A stretch of DNA of 64,000 nt, from positions 271,200,047-271,264,046 of the forward strand of contig OY282559.1 in the NCBI GenBank assembly GCA_958295665.1, written 5' to 3'. The position numbers and the translations under genes are program-made. The number at the start of each line of letters is the position of its first letter. The stretch's first letter is position 1. The notes under the pieces are model-generated. The model was not told the origin of the DNA, did not search any database, and saw only the letters and a list, made by a program, of their open reading frames with translations. Positions 36,101-45,989 of this stretch are shown here, piece after piece. The DNA comes from Tipula vernalis (lineage: Eukaryota; Arthropoda; Insecta; Diptera; Tipulidae).

Positions 36101-36752
36101 CATTCTTATACTATAGAATTATTGCTCCATACCTGTACCTACACTAAATTCTTCGAATAATTTAAAATGTTCCTTTTCTTTCTAGAAAAAGTGGTCAACC
36201 AAAGCATTCGATGGGCTTAAAACCATAACCGACTATGACCTAAATGAGTTCAATGTTTTAAATCATGGCGACACCTGGATCTCAAATTTATTATTCACCT
36301 ACGATCCTGATGACCATCACAACCCAACTGATGTTTTATTTATTGACTTTCAAGTGCCAACATATACAACGCCCGCAATCGATATTTTCAAATTTTACAT
36401 CTCATCACTGGCTAACGAATTGAAAATCACATCATTTACCGAGCTAATCAAACATTATCATGAACATTTGGCAGCCAATTTAAAGAAACTCGATTATCCA
36501 AAACATATTATGAATTTCCAGGAATTTCAAAACTATTTGATTCGGCATGGGTTTCTTGCTTCCATAGATATTATCTCAATCCTACCGATTGCTGTTTTTA
36601 AAACGGATAGACCGGTCGAAAGGAATGCGATGCTATTCGATGATGATAAGGCGATGAATGTTAAACGTCAAATGTTAAACAGCCCGATATACTTAAAGGC
36701 GTTGGAATATACAATGGGATTTTTAGATAAGTTTGGGTTTTTGGATGTTTAG
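27155..36752 (+). CDS. Kinase gene A: EcKinase-like / CHK-kinase-like protein, 3 exons
   Basis: Exons inferred from frame and splice sites: 27,155-27,398; 27,707-28,185; 36,186-36,752. Donors are GTAACT and GTGAGT; acceptors TTACAG and TTCTAG. Total 1290 nt, 429 aa, the usual size of this family. Start is the first ATG of the open frame (MIIEMNSN; the Met at codon 5 is an alternative). Seen: GENYCSNLYRVVV in the N-lobe, the likely ATP-binding Lys91 in QFMVKV, Glu109 in FYKEKTMY, catalytic HGDTW (Asp270) with Asn275, and metal-binding IDFQ (Asp295), so the protein is probably active. Family members in insects include ecdysteroid 22-kinase and are proposed to phosphorylate steroids or dietary toxins; the substrate here is unknown. 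It converges on gene B with 168 bp between stop codons. The long second intron (8.0 kb) holds transposon debris. Confidence 0.88.
30640..31090. repeat. G-poor degenerate CAACTC/CAACC repeat (second block)
   Basis: Same motif family as at 9,560-10,050: runs of CAACTCAA, CCAACTC and AACTTAAC with nearly no G on the plus strand. Located inside intron 2 of kinase gene A. Confidence 0.75.
32150..32760. repeat. Weak TCGAA-rich degenerate repeat (second block)
   Basis: Scattered CTCGAA, ATTCGAA and TCTCAAA variants like those at 13,430-14,240 but sparser. As at that locus, it lies downstream of a CAACTC block on the plus strand. Confidence 0.4.
33682..34740 (-). mobile_element. LOA/R1-like non-LTR fragment (copy 2)
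   Basis: Minus-strand order: an endonuclease-RT linker (34,735-34,511: FNEVVVDFSPLSRPRGQSLP then HWWFNETQQTRKI, continuing to FKVVLKRHKYQLR). Then an RT scrap (LIINDVLLKLAE, about 34,350). Then an RNase H end (GNIKADELARFG, about 34,180). Then the C-terminal zinc motif CRSCEDEEVEETVLHPFC (34,062-33,865). The 3' end at 33,682-33,694 carries GGTTAGGTTAG. Its 3' region is very close to copy 1 (same GGCGGT...CATAGCCATACCAC block), so both belong to one subfamily. Most of RT is deleted. Confidence 0.75.
34850..35650. repeat. TTTGAA/AATTGAA-rich degenerate sequence
   Basis: Many variants of TTTGAATT, AATTGAAT and TCTTGA occur without a fixed period. Similar texture is found at 28,250-28,560. No coding signal. 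Confidence 0.4.
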
Positions 36753-36920
36753 CTAAGTAATTAACGTTTGCACAACGTTTTAAAGTATTATTTGTACAGG
36801 TAGACACAACAGTCAGGATAATTCAAAACAGTTTTGTAACACTAATTTTGTAAACTTTATTTAAAAAAATATTTGTTTAAGCGTAAAACCGAAGTTTCTT
36901 TGTTTTTTATTTTTTTTTAT
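36753..36920. other. Short convergent intergenic gap between kinase genes
   Basis: 168 bp separate the two stop codons. On the minus strand AATAAA occurs at 36,860-36,855, 61 bp past the stop of gene B, a likely polyadenylation signal for B. No clear AATAAA is seen on the plus strand for gene A, so its 3' UTR probably runs into gene B antisense. Confidence 0.55.
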
Positions 36921-38415
36921 TTACATGTTAGGTGGTAAGTAGTCGGCCGACAAGTCTAGGAATCCTCGTCGATCCAAAAATGGGAATGTATATTCCAGAG
37001 CTTCTAAAAATGTTGGATTGCTTAGTACTTTTTTCTTAAAGTCCATCGAATTTTCATCGCTCAGGAGCATCGATGCACCCGGATTTTTACCGTCATCGTG
37101 ATATTTCGCTACCGATAAAATAGCAAGGGTGCACATAGGCGCAATAAGACCTTTTTTAATTAAATCAATGTGTAATTCACGTAATGTGAATATGTGTTTG
37201 GTGTAGTTGAGTTTTTTTAAGTTTGCCACCAAACTATTGTGATACACTTCAATTAGGTGATCAAATGCTGTGTCTTTATACTCGTTCGCCAAAGATGATA
37301 CAAAAAAGTAAAAAATATCAACAGCCGGCGTATTATACGTTGGGTTTTGAAAATCGATCTATAAAATGACACAACATTAGTTTTTCGTCATAAATACAAC
37401 ACAATATTGAGAGCACTTACAAAAATTACATCATTTGGTTCACCGTTATCATCATACGAAAACAGTAAATTATTTGTCCAACAATCACCATGGCTGAGCA
37501 CATTAAAACTGCTGTACTGGGGATTTGTAACCATTTTTAGTTCCAAGAAATTTTTTCCGATCCAAGTTTTCTACAACAAAATCACTTTTGTACCCACCCA
37601 ATTAGATCTATTTACGTATATGTGAAACTTACAATTTTTGCTGCATATTTACTAATCGGTGGATGGTTTGCAATCACTTCGATAAACGTTGGTAAGGTTG
37701 AATCCATCCAAGAGTCGAAAAATGCTTTAGCCTCATCGCGGAACAGACTTTCATGAAATTTATCACCATACTGACCAAATTTCTCGTGATACACCATTGA
37801 AGTGGCGTGAAACTTTGCAATTTTTGTATAAAATATTCGGGCATGCCGTAAATCCAAACCTTTAAAACGATCGCACACAATAAAATTTTTTGCACACAAA
37901 TCCTCCATCGTAATAATTTCTTCACGATCGATTTGTTTTTCATAAAATTTCGGACTGAATTGTACCCGTTCGCCAGCCAAGTGCCATTCTTTTTCGAAAC
38001 CCGGCAATATGCGCGAATACATTTCCATTTCTTTGTAGTACATTGAGAGGTGACCCATTTTTTTCATCGAGTCGAGCACCGCCTTTATTATGAAATGCAT
38101 TTGAATGATTTCTATGCGATTTAAAATAAACAAAACAGAAAACTATGTCATTTCGGTTCAATAACCTTTCTCGATGATTATTTTCTAAAAATTACCACCG
38201 TTATTATTTTGATCGATTTTGATTTTTGCACGGTACAAATCTGATGAATAGTTTTCACCTTTACCGACCGGGTTCGATACCGAAATTATTCGAACAGTAT
38301 ATTCACCAGCGACTAAATTAAACTCTTTCTCAACAATGTCCGCGAAGAAATTATCGTTTAACCAGCTTGGAATTTTGGTACCGGTTAGTTCACGATTTTC
38401 GAGAATTTGCGACAT
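36921..38415 (-). CDS. Kinase gene B: EcKinase-like / CHK-kinase-like protein, 4 exons
   Basis: Exons (minus): 38,415-38,196; 38,111-37,633; 37,570-37,421; 37,358-36,921, total 1287 nt, 428 aa. Donors are GTAATT, GTAAGT and GTAAGT; acceptors GCATAG, TTGTAG and TTATAG. Start chosen at MSQILENRELTG because it aligns with gene A; the frame is open upstream and an in-frame Met at 38,487 would add 24 hydrophobic residues (NILFCVLILHVVVFNISLYV), which could be a membrane or signal segment. Seen: GENYSSDLYRAKIKI, likely ATP-binding Lys83 in HFIIKA, catalytic HGDCW (Asp262) with Asn267, metal-binding IDFQ (Asp285). Exon 2 is 479 nt, exactly as in gene A, and both exon 1 junctions have the same phase. 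The last intron splits IF from IDFQ and is absent from gene A. Clearly a paralogue; substrate unknown. Confidence 0.9.
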
Positions 38416-38487
38416 TTTTACGTATAGACTTATATTAAACACCACCACATGCAATATTAAAACACAAAATAAAATATTTTGATTCAC

Positions 38488-40131
38488 ACAGCACGAGAGT
38501 TGAGTTGTAACTGCTGAATGTACATTGAGTTAAAATTTAGGTTAAATTTTGTGTGCAATGTTATTGTTGTGATTGTGGATAATTATTTTTTTTTTTAAGT
38601 ATCGAACTTCGACAAATACCACCTTAAAATCTAACAAACATAATTTTGTGTAAAACACAATACAATAGTAATGAATAAAATTTCATATGAATGAAATTAT
38701 CTTAAGTACTTGTTTGTGTCGCGAGATTGCAATTGTTAGTGTATTGAATCGCTCGCGAATGAAAGTTTTTAACGTATCTTCGATTGAATCGAATCACCAA
38801 ACATTCAATAATTATGAACGATTGGTGATTAATGGCAATTCTAAATACGTTATACTTCTCAGTTTTTTGATTGAACGTCCTTCTGAAAGGCATTTCAGTC
38901 TAAAACTATTTTGACTGAGTTGCCTTTTTATTTTTGACTAAAACTTCTTTCTGCTTTTAACTGGGGCCCCGGGGCCAACGTATAGGTCTACAAAGGCATT
39001 TCAGCGAAAAAAAACTACCCAAACAAAAAGTATTCTAGTCCAAAAATTTGTGACTAAAATACCATTTAAGAAAGTTGTTCAGTCCAAATAGACAAAGGGC
39101 ATTTCAGTCAGACTGTTTTCTAATCGAAACACCTTTTCTTGGATTGAACTTCCTTTTTTAAAGGAGTTTTAGTTATGACTGTTATCATAATCGTATACAT
39201 AAAACAAATGTAGCCACGAATTAAGGTTAATTATTCTCAAGAACTACTACATGGAACACATAATTTCTAATCGCTGTGTAAGTCAGCCCGCAAGTTGTGG
39301 CTGACGCTACAGGCGCCTGTATATTTAAATACTGATTCTAAGAAATATTGAATAACGGAAATTAAACCTTATAAAACCAACTTATGTCCGCTAAACGAGA
39401 CAAAATGTTTAAAACAATCCGTATTAGCTATATGATGTGAACTATTTGTGTCAAAAAATTTAATACCATAGATATGATTGGTGCTATATTCCGACACATA
39501 GATGACTATAACGCCAATCACAACATAGGAATGGTCTTAAAAATTAGATCACGAGTCGTGGACGTAACATCAAGTTAATCCCATAAGAATTAGTTCCGGC
39601 ACTTAATGTTCCTTAGGATAATTAAGAACAATCTCAAATAAAGTAGGCCATAAACTTAAAGCCTGTAGCGCCAATCGGCAAAACATAATGACTGGAAATC
39701 ACTCCAATTTTATTCCATGGAAATTCAGACGAATGACATTTAGGTATATCACTGTGATCAAAAAGTATTAAGAAATTTCAAAGAAAACAGAAATGGCTTA
39801 TTATTAATCGAGTCAATCTCTTTAATCGAGTCAAAACGATGTCCCCGGAGTGGTTTCTTGAGTTTCGGGCAAAGCAAAATTTGATGCAAGTTCTTTCCTG
39901 AATATGTTTTTAAAAAATCGAAAAATGAACTCTTTTAGAAGAAAATAAACAAGGGTATCTCATTAACTACTAAAAATATTGATACGAAATTTGACACAGA
40001 TGTCTGTTAGGGTGCTACCAACCTAAGAAAAAAAAACTACTCATTTGGATAAGCCCGCGCGATTTAAATGGAAAAGTCTTACCTGATCACAGTAGTATAA
40101 ATTAGTTTCTTCCCGGATTAAATAAACGGCT
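38488..40131. other. Intergenic, with three spaced GGCATTTCAG copies
   Basis: Upstream of gene B. AAGGCATTTCAG recurs at about 38,888, 38,994 and 39,107, each followed by sequence of similar type (TTTTGACT, CTAATCGAAA), giving a decayed unit of roughly 110 bp. An SmaI-like GGGGCCCCGGGGCC block sits at about 38,964. No gene seen. Confidence 0.4.
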
Positions 40132-40134
40132 CTG

Positions 40135-40272
40135 GGGTGCTATTCTTGAACCATTACGAACATTTTCGTATTACGAGTTAGTGTAAAAGTATTACGAAAA
40201 CTATTATTTTCGTAATACTTTTACACTAATTCGCAATACGAAAATTTTCGTAATGTTTCAAGAATAGCACCC
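40135..40272. mobile_element. 138-bp near-perfect fold-back element with CTG target duplication
   Basis: Almost the whole element is one hairpin: GGGTGCTATTCTTGAAC at the left and its reverse complement GTTTCAAGAATAGCACCC at the right, with arms of about 67 bases and a tiny loop at TATT (about 40,203). The arms are rich in TTACGAAAA blocks. CTG flanks both sides (40,132-40,134 and 40,273-40,275). Termini are related to those at 15,005, 40,567 and 56,064. Transcribed RNA would form a long hairpin, but I see no evidence for a microRNA gene. Confidence 0.88.
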
Positions 40273-40439
40273 CTGGTCATAAATTAAAATAAAATATTGA
40301 ACTGGCAATGGTTGTATGCCAAATTTTAGACCATTTTACTTCAGATTTGGCATTTTTGAATTCGTTTGTGCATTCTTAGTGTTAACAGGTTAAAAATGGA
40401 GTGATTGATCTAGAAAGGAATGGTCAGACGATTGTTAGC

Positions 40440-40566
40440 ATATATTTACATAAAAAGTGAAAGATTCGAGAGGAAGGAAAATGGTTTCCACGTGAGTTGA
40501 AAGAAAAGGACATTGAAAATCGACTCATTGCTTTCTCGGTACAAAAAGCAATCGTTTCTTTATCAG
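40440..40566 (+). pseudogene. mariner transposase, 5' part (split gene)
   Basis: The frame reads KIREEGKWFPRELKEKDI then ENRLIAF, and after a one-base slip KKQSFLYQ. This matches the mariner segment that precedes the TGDEKW motif. It stops exactly at the CAG-flanked insertion at 40,567 and resumes at 43,583. The upstream start is decayed. Confidence 0.75.
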
Positions 40567-40844
40567 GGGCCCTATTATGAAATTTTCGATAGCGTTTTTT
40601 TCGATAATATCGAGTGTTTCGATAGCGTCGAAAATACCTATCATGAAATTTTCGATAGAGTTTTTTTCCGATAATCTCGAGAGTTTCGATGGCATCGAAA
40701 ATATCTATTATGAAATAATCGATATCGAAATCACTTCAATTTGAATGTGACATTATAGAGATATGTATTTACTTGGCATATATGTATTCATATGTATACA
40801 TAAGACATTTACTTGGCAGATATGTAAATATAAGACATTTGTTT

Positions 40845-41460
40845 GGAACTTGGCCATTTCCTATCCGATTTTGATGAAATTCAGCATGCACAATGGAAAT
40901 GGGATTCTAAAATGATTTTTAGATAAAATTCTGGAATATGGCCAATTAGGAAGGAACTTGGTAATTTCTTATCCGATATTGATGAAATTCAGCAAGCACG
41001 ATTGAAATGGGATTCTAAAATGATTTTTAGATAAAGTTCTGGAATATGGCCAATTAGGAAGGAACTTGGCCATTTCTTATCCGATATTGATGAAATTCAG
41101 AATGCACGATGGAAATGGGATTCTAAAATGATTTTTAGAGAAAGTTCTGGAATATGGCCAATTAGGAAGGAACTTAGTAATTTCTTATCCGATATTGATG
41201 AAATTCAGCATGCACGATTGAAATGGAATTCTAAAATGACTTTTAGATGAAGTTTTGGAATATGGCCAATTATCATGGAACTTGGCTATTCCTTAATCGG
41301 TTTTAGTGAAATTTGATACTTGCGATTGAAATGGGATTCTAACATGCTTTTTGGATGAAGTTCTGGAATATGGCCAAGTATGATGGAACTTGCCAATTCC
41401 TTAAACGATTAGGATATGTGCGTTGGAAGTGGTATACAAAAATGGTTATTTGATGTATTC
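40845..41460 (+). repeat. 108-bp satellite array, forward half
   Basis: GGAACTTGG-type starts recur at 40,845, 40,953, 41,061, 41,169, 41,277 and 41,385, spacing exactly 108. Each unit contains ATCCGATATTGATGAAATTC, GGGATTCTAAAATGATTTTT and CTGGAATATGGCCAATTAGG. Units stay well conserved until the last one. Confidence 0.93.
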
Positions 41461-41474
41461 AATGACTTTTCTAT

Positions 41475-42375
41475 AAATCATTTAAGAATCCCATTTTCAA
41501 CGCACATGTCGAATTTCATAATAATCGGTTGGGAAATATGCAAGTTCCGTCATACTTGGAAATATTACAGAACTTCAAACAAAAATCATTTGAGAATCCC
41601 ATTTGCAACGCAAATGTCTAATTTAATCATAATCGGTTGAGAACTAGGCAAGTTCGATCATACTTGGTGAAATTCCAGAACTTCATCTACAAATCGTTTT
41701 AGAATTCCATTTGCAACGCACATGTCAAATTACATCATATTTGGTTGAGAACTAGGCAAGTTCCATTATACTTGGCCATATTCCAGAACTTCATCCAAAA
41801 AACATTTTAGAATCTCATTTGCATCGTACATGCTGAATTTCATCAATATCGGATAAGAAATGGCCAAGTTCTTTGCTAATTGGCCATATTCCAGAACTTT
41901 ATCTAAAAATCATTTTAGAATCCCATTTCTATCGTGCTTGCTGAATTTCATCGAAATCGGATAAAAAATGGCCAAGTTCCTTGCTAATTGGCCATATTTC
42001 AGAATTTTACCTAAAAATCATTTTATAATCCCATTTCTATCGTGCATGTTGAATTTCACCAAAATCAGATAAGAAATGGCCAAGTTTCCTCCTAATGGGC
42101 ATATTGCAGAACTTCCTCTAAAAATCAATTTAGAATCCCATTTCCATCGTGTATGCTGAATTTAACCAAAATCGGATAAGAAATGGCCAAGTTCCTTCCT
42201 AATTGGCCATATTCCAGAACTGCCTCTAAAAATCATTTTAGAATCCCATTTAAGGATCATTTTAGAATCCCATTTATCCCCTAATTGGCCATATTCCAGA
42301 ACTTTATCTAAAAATGATTTTAGAATCCCATTTCTATAGTGCGTGCTGAATTTCACCAAAATCGGATAAGAAATA
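41475..42375 (-). repeat. 108-bp satellite array, reversed half
   Basis: The same unit in reverse complement: TTTTAGAATCCCATT anchors at 41,486, 41,594, 41,702, 41,810, 41,918, 42,026, 42,133 and 42,241, spacing 108 (once 107), plus one truncated unit at about 42,265 and a last unit to about 42,375. The switch of orientation lies near 41,460-41,480. Confidence 0.93.
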
Positions 42376-42408
42376 AAGGCAGATCTCAGTATACTCTGGC
42401 AAATCATC

Positions 42409-43086
42409 ATGAATAGACTCACGCTTGAAGAACGCTACGAAATTATTAAAATTTACTTTGAAAATCAGTCGTCGATTCTCGCAACTAGACGAATTCGTGA
42501 TTTTTATGGCGCACATAATCGTTCATCTGAGCAAGCTATCCGTCAAACTGTGGATAGGTTTCGTACCACATACTCTCTAGAGGATGCAATAACATCAACA
42601 CGTCGAAGGAATGTGCGTACTGAAGAGAATATCGCCGCTGTAAACAAAAGTGTGGAAGAAGATCCAAATTTAGCGATTCGTCGTCATTCGCAGGAATTGG
42701 GGCTCTGTCCGTCCACTACAAATATGGATGACATTAATCCGAACGAGATTTGGTTTCAACAGTATGGCGCTAAATGCCATACGGCGACCGCAACCATCGA
42801 CTCATTAAAATCAAAATTTGGCGATAAGTTGATTTCGTGAAATGGACCTGTCAATTGGCCTCCAAGGTCGTGCGATTAGACGCCTCTCGATTATTTCCTG
42901 TGGGGCTACGTGAAGTCACTGGTTTATGTTGATAAACCAGCAACAATTAACGCCTTGGAGGCCAGCATTGTTCGTGTTATTCGTGACATACGGCCAGCAG
43001 TGCTCGAAAAAGTGGCCCAAAATTGGACGTCGAGAATGCATTTTCGTCAAGAACAGCCGATGCCCGAAATCATTTTCAAATATTAA
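42409..43086 (+). pseudogene. DUF4817-type (mariner-like) transposase, core deleted
   Basis: Residues 1-95 (MNRLTLEERYEIIKIYFENQ...RTEENIAAVNKSVEEDPNLA) are the DUF4817/HTH DNA-binding region. The frame then jumps to the end of a DDE domain (NEIWFQQYGAKCHTATATI). After the stop at 42,838-42,840 and a small slip it continues as NGPVNWPPRSCD, PLDYFLWGYVKSLVYVDKP and VAQNWTSRM to about 43,086. The middle of the DDE domain, with the first catalytic Asp, is missing. It lies inside the CAG-flanked element; Tc1/mariner enzymes normally make TA duplications, so it may be a passenger and not the enzyme that moved the element. Confidence 0.8.
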
Positions 43087-43582
43087 TGCCATGTACATAT
43101 TGATCTTTCGAATAAAAAAAAAATTTTCATTACAATTTAATTTTTTGTGTTATTTTTTACAATTTCAAGTTCTATCGGGCTTAAAAAAACACTCTTTAGA
43201 ATCCCAAGAAAATTTTAATAAAAAAAATCATAAATGCTCAGTTCAACACCCCATTACAATGGACAACCTTTTTGGTCCCATCGATGTCCGTTGTAGAGAG
43301 GTTTCTCTGTAATATAATATTAATATAACACAAATATATTATTAATATAAAATAAAAATTTATTTGCAACTCACATTTTTGGAAAAAATATTTTTATTTA
43401 TTAAATATTGCAATTTAATTCTATTAAACTACCTTGATGAAATAATATGGTCGTCACCTCAAGAGCAGTCGAAAATTTTCGATATTATCGAAAAAAAAAT
43501 ACTATCGAAAAATTTCATGATAACTCATTTTCGATACTATCGAAAAAAAAACGCTATCGAAAATTTCATAATAGGGCCCCAG

Positions 43583-44010
43583 ATTCGGACTGGTAATGAA
43601 AATTGACTAAAACTATCAACATCATAGATAAAACGAAATATTCACGGAAACAAGACCTTGCTGTGTATTTAGTAATATGAAAAAGGTCTTATTTATTATG
43701 AGCTAGGTGAAATTGGTGACGGTCGATGTTATCAGTTATTTTCCAGTATGACAACGCTCGACCGCATGTAGCAAAACCTGTTATAGATGGGTTATTGTCC
43801 CGTGGTTGCATATTCACTAGCCATGGCTCCTTCCGATTATCACATGTTCCGTTCAATGCAGCATGGTTTAGTTTATGAACACTTCGAATCATACGAAGAA
43901 ACTAAAAATTGGGTCGATGAATGGATTGCATCAAAACCGTGGAATCTACACACCAGAAAGCTAGAAAAATGGAAAATAATTGTAGCAAATAGCGGAAATT
44001 ATTATGAGTG
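43583..44010 (+). pseudogene. mariner transposase, 3' part (split gene)
   Basis: Resumes right after the insertion with IRTGNEN (for the TGDEKW motif; the Trp codon is now TGA). It continues with YYELGEIGDGRCYQ, DNARPHVAKPV read across frames, and an open frame 43,787-44,011 with MAPSDYHMFRSMQHGL, NWVDEWIASKP and KWKIIVANSGNYYE. This is a typical mariner C-terminus with the D34D region. Several stops and slips make it inactive. Confidence 0.85.
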
Positions 44011-44011
44011 A

Positions 44012-45090
44012 AATAAAAATAACCATTTTCTCAAAATAAACGTGTTTTTTTTTGCAAAAAACAGGAGGAACTTAAGTTATATACCAATAAAATTGACCTA
44101 ACACATCAGCGCCCAATCGCTACTTAACTATGATTTCAAATTGTTTGTCATATAAAGTGGCACTGTCGTAGATCTGTAGCAGAAAATTAGTATCACAGGT
44201 AATCAACATTATTCCAATTTAATTCTAAGTGAATTTAGGCCGAACACTTAAGGTTCTTGAAAATCGTTAATTAAAATCTTTGAAATTCAATTCCATTGGA
44301 AATTAAGAGGTTAGGATCGGCCAAAATTATTTAGGTCAACATTTTTGGAGTGGCGTGATTGATGGGCAATACGTAGTTTTTTAATTTATTTTTATTAACT
44401 TTGTTATTATTGTTAATTTTTAATATTATTTCACCTCATGCTGTACATTTTATTGTAAATGAGCTACTGCTCAAAATAGAAGGTGTAAGCATGAGGTGGA
44501 AATTGTTTGAAAAAATTTAAGAGGTTTTTATGCCTAATGGAAGCAACTTCACTATTTTTTTTTTTGTTTCGATTGCTTTGTTTCCAAGTGTGATTTTCCT
44601 TTTAATACTAATGTTGTTTTCGATTCACCAAAAAAGAGCAAACCGGCTTGCTCTTTCTGCTGTCAAATTGTTCGATGCGTCAAGAAAAGTCGCTCGGTCA
44701 AGCAAAATTGTTGTTGGTTTACGAATCTCGATTTTTTCGCAGATTTATTAACACAAACACAAATAGAACTGTCATTTTGAAAGCGTCATTTGTGTTTTGT
44801 GTTATATTTTGTGTTTCTGTTTATTTTTATGTAAATATTTTATATTAAAGAATTTACTTGCTGTTGTTATGTTATGTATATAACATGAGAATATGTTAAG
44901 TTGTTTTTTATACAGTATCGATCTTTTATAAAAATTATAGGTTATGTTTATATAAACGTCAAAAACACACACACACATATATATTACGGAGCAACTGTTC
45001 GATTCACACAGCCTAGAAAGTGATCTTTTAAAGATTTGGTAAAAGGTGAATCGATAAATTATTTATAAAATACTATAAATAAATATTCTA
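44012..45090. other. AT-rich interval with two hairpins
   Basis: TTTCACCTCATGCT (44,428) pairs with AAGCATGAGGTGGAAA (to about 44,506), a hairpin with a 14-bp stem. AAAGAGCAA pairs with TTGCTCTTT at 44,632-44,655 (6-base loop). A short (CA)n run lies near 44,967. Open frames at 44,530-44,848 are hydrophobic AT-rich chance frames. Confidence 0.45.
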
Positions 45091-45094
45091 ACCT

Positions 45095-45554
45095 GCAAGA
45101 CCCAAAGCACCCACTCTGAATAGGGCCACCCACCCCAAATGCACCATCTCTGTTTATCTCTATGTCCATTCTGAATCCGGTAAACCACGTCGTTCATCCT
45201 TGTGATGACATAGTAAGGTCCTTCCCGTGCTGGTTGCAGCTTCGGTGATAATCAATTATTTCGTTACAGTTTGTGAAGTAATACCAATACCCCTTCCTGG
45301 AAGTCTTGGTTATTTACTCATGTGTTATATCGAGCTTTCATTCGAGCTTACATGACATCCATATTTTCTCCTGTACAAACTGATTTCTCATAAAGATCCC
45401 CATTCATCCGGTCTACGTAATCCCATCCACATAAGACGAGATAATCGTAGATTATCATCACAGTTAGGTGACGCGGCATTGTCAACCTTCGTTTCCTTTC
45501 TTGCGGTTTAAGGTTTATTAATGACTCTAAATCTGCATTCGATTTAGTAATCAT
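45095..45554 (-). pseudogene. Ty3-type integrase C-terminal scrap
   Basis: Minus reading gives MKARYNT, then DFQEGVLVLLH, then LSPKLQPAREGPYYVITRMN and DVVYRIQNG. This is the 'F..GD.V.L ... LSPKL...W.GPY.V..R.NDV.YRIQ' pattern of Ty3 integrases of the 412/mdg1 kind. Only this tail is present; the open frame 45,554-45,348 belongs to its upstream part. It is a different lineage from the two CsRn1-like elements. Confidence 0.6.
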
Positions 45555-45989
45555 AAAACCTATTCATGTAATTTCGAGACACACTACACTCTTTGGAGGA
45601 TTTGTCTTAAAAAGTATAATAGATTTCATAGAGAACAAAATTTCAATTTAGTTGGGTGTAGAAATTATATTTCGAACAATACAGTGAACCCCTACGCAAT
45701 ATACTGAAAACCACAAAAACATAATTCTCTCTTTGAGTAATTTTACACTCCAACTAATGCGAGATTGCTTTGAGCGAAGTAAAAAATATTTATTTAGAAA
45801 AATTATCGTTGGTTAGTTAGTTAGTAAGCGTTCGAACACCGGTGAGTAAAGGAGATGTTTATTTATTTATTGTTAACTCTTGCTGTACCTTCAACATGAA
45901 AATAAAACGAATTTATGAAACTAACAATGGGTTTTCATTGTGGTATGGATTACAGGAATATACAATACATTTGAATACGATACTAACCA

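Larger units (their letters stand above)
28186..36185 (+). other. 8.0-kb intron 2 of kinase gene A
   Basis: Begins GTGAGT and ends TTTTCTTTCTAG. Contents: unassigned AT-rich sequence (28.2-30.6 kb), CAACTC repeat (30.64-31.09 kb), AT-rich sequence, a TCGAA-type degenerate block (32.15-32.76 kb), a LOA/R1-like fragment (33.68-34.74 kb, antisense to the gene) and TTTGAA-rich sequence (34.85-35.65 kb). I see no other coding region, so the intron is supported mainly by the match of exon order to gene B. Confidence 0.8.
40567..43579. mobile_element. 3.0-kb CAG-flanked inverted-repeat element carrying a mirror-image satellite
   Basis: Terminal inverted repeats begin GGGCCCTATTATGAAATTTT at both ends and continue with TCGATAGCGTTTTTTTCGATA blocks; the left arm has two tandem copies of an about 75-bp version. 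CAG flanks both sides (40,564-40,566 and 43,580-43,582). It splits a mariner transposase gene so that codons on both sides match up. Inside: 108-bp satellite units forward, the same units reversed, then a DUF4817-type transposase remnant and an AT-rich right arm. Long inverted arms filled with tandem units resemble Foldback/Galileo-type architecture, though the termini do not identify a superfamily. Confidence 0.85.

Noticed and set aside
40135..40272. microRNA precursor
   Set aside because: Arms end in transposon-type termini with a CTG duplication; far longer than usual insect precursors.
44530..44848. Two hydrophobic frames as a small membrane protein
   Set aside because: They overlap in different frames in T-rich DNA, share no motif, and lie in transposon debris.
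45105..45135. CTGAATAGGGCCAC as another end of the CAG-flanked group
   Set aside because: Resembles a right terminus, but there is no matching left end or duplication and it is explained by the integrase-tail reading.
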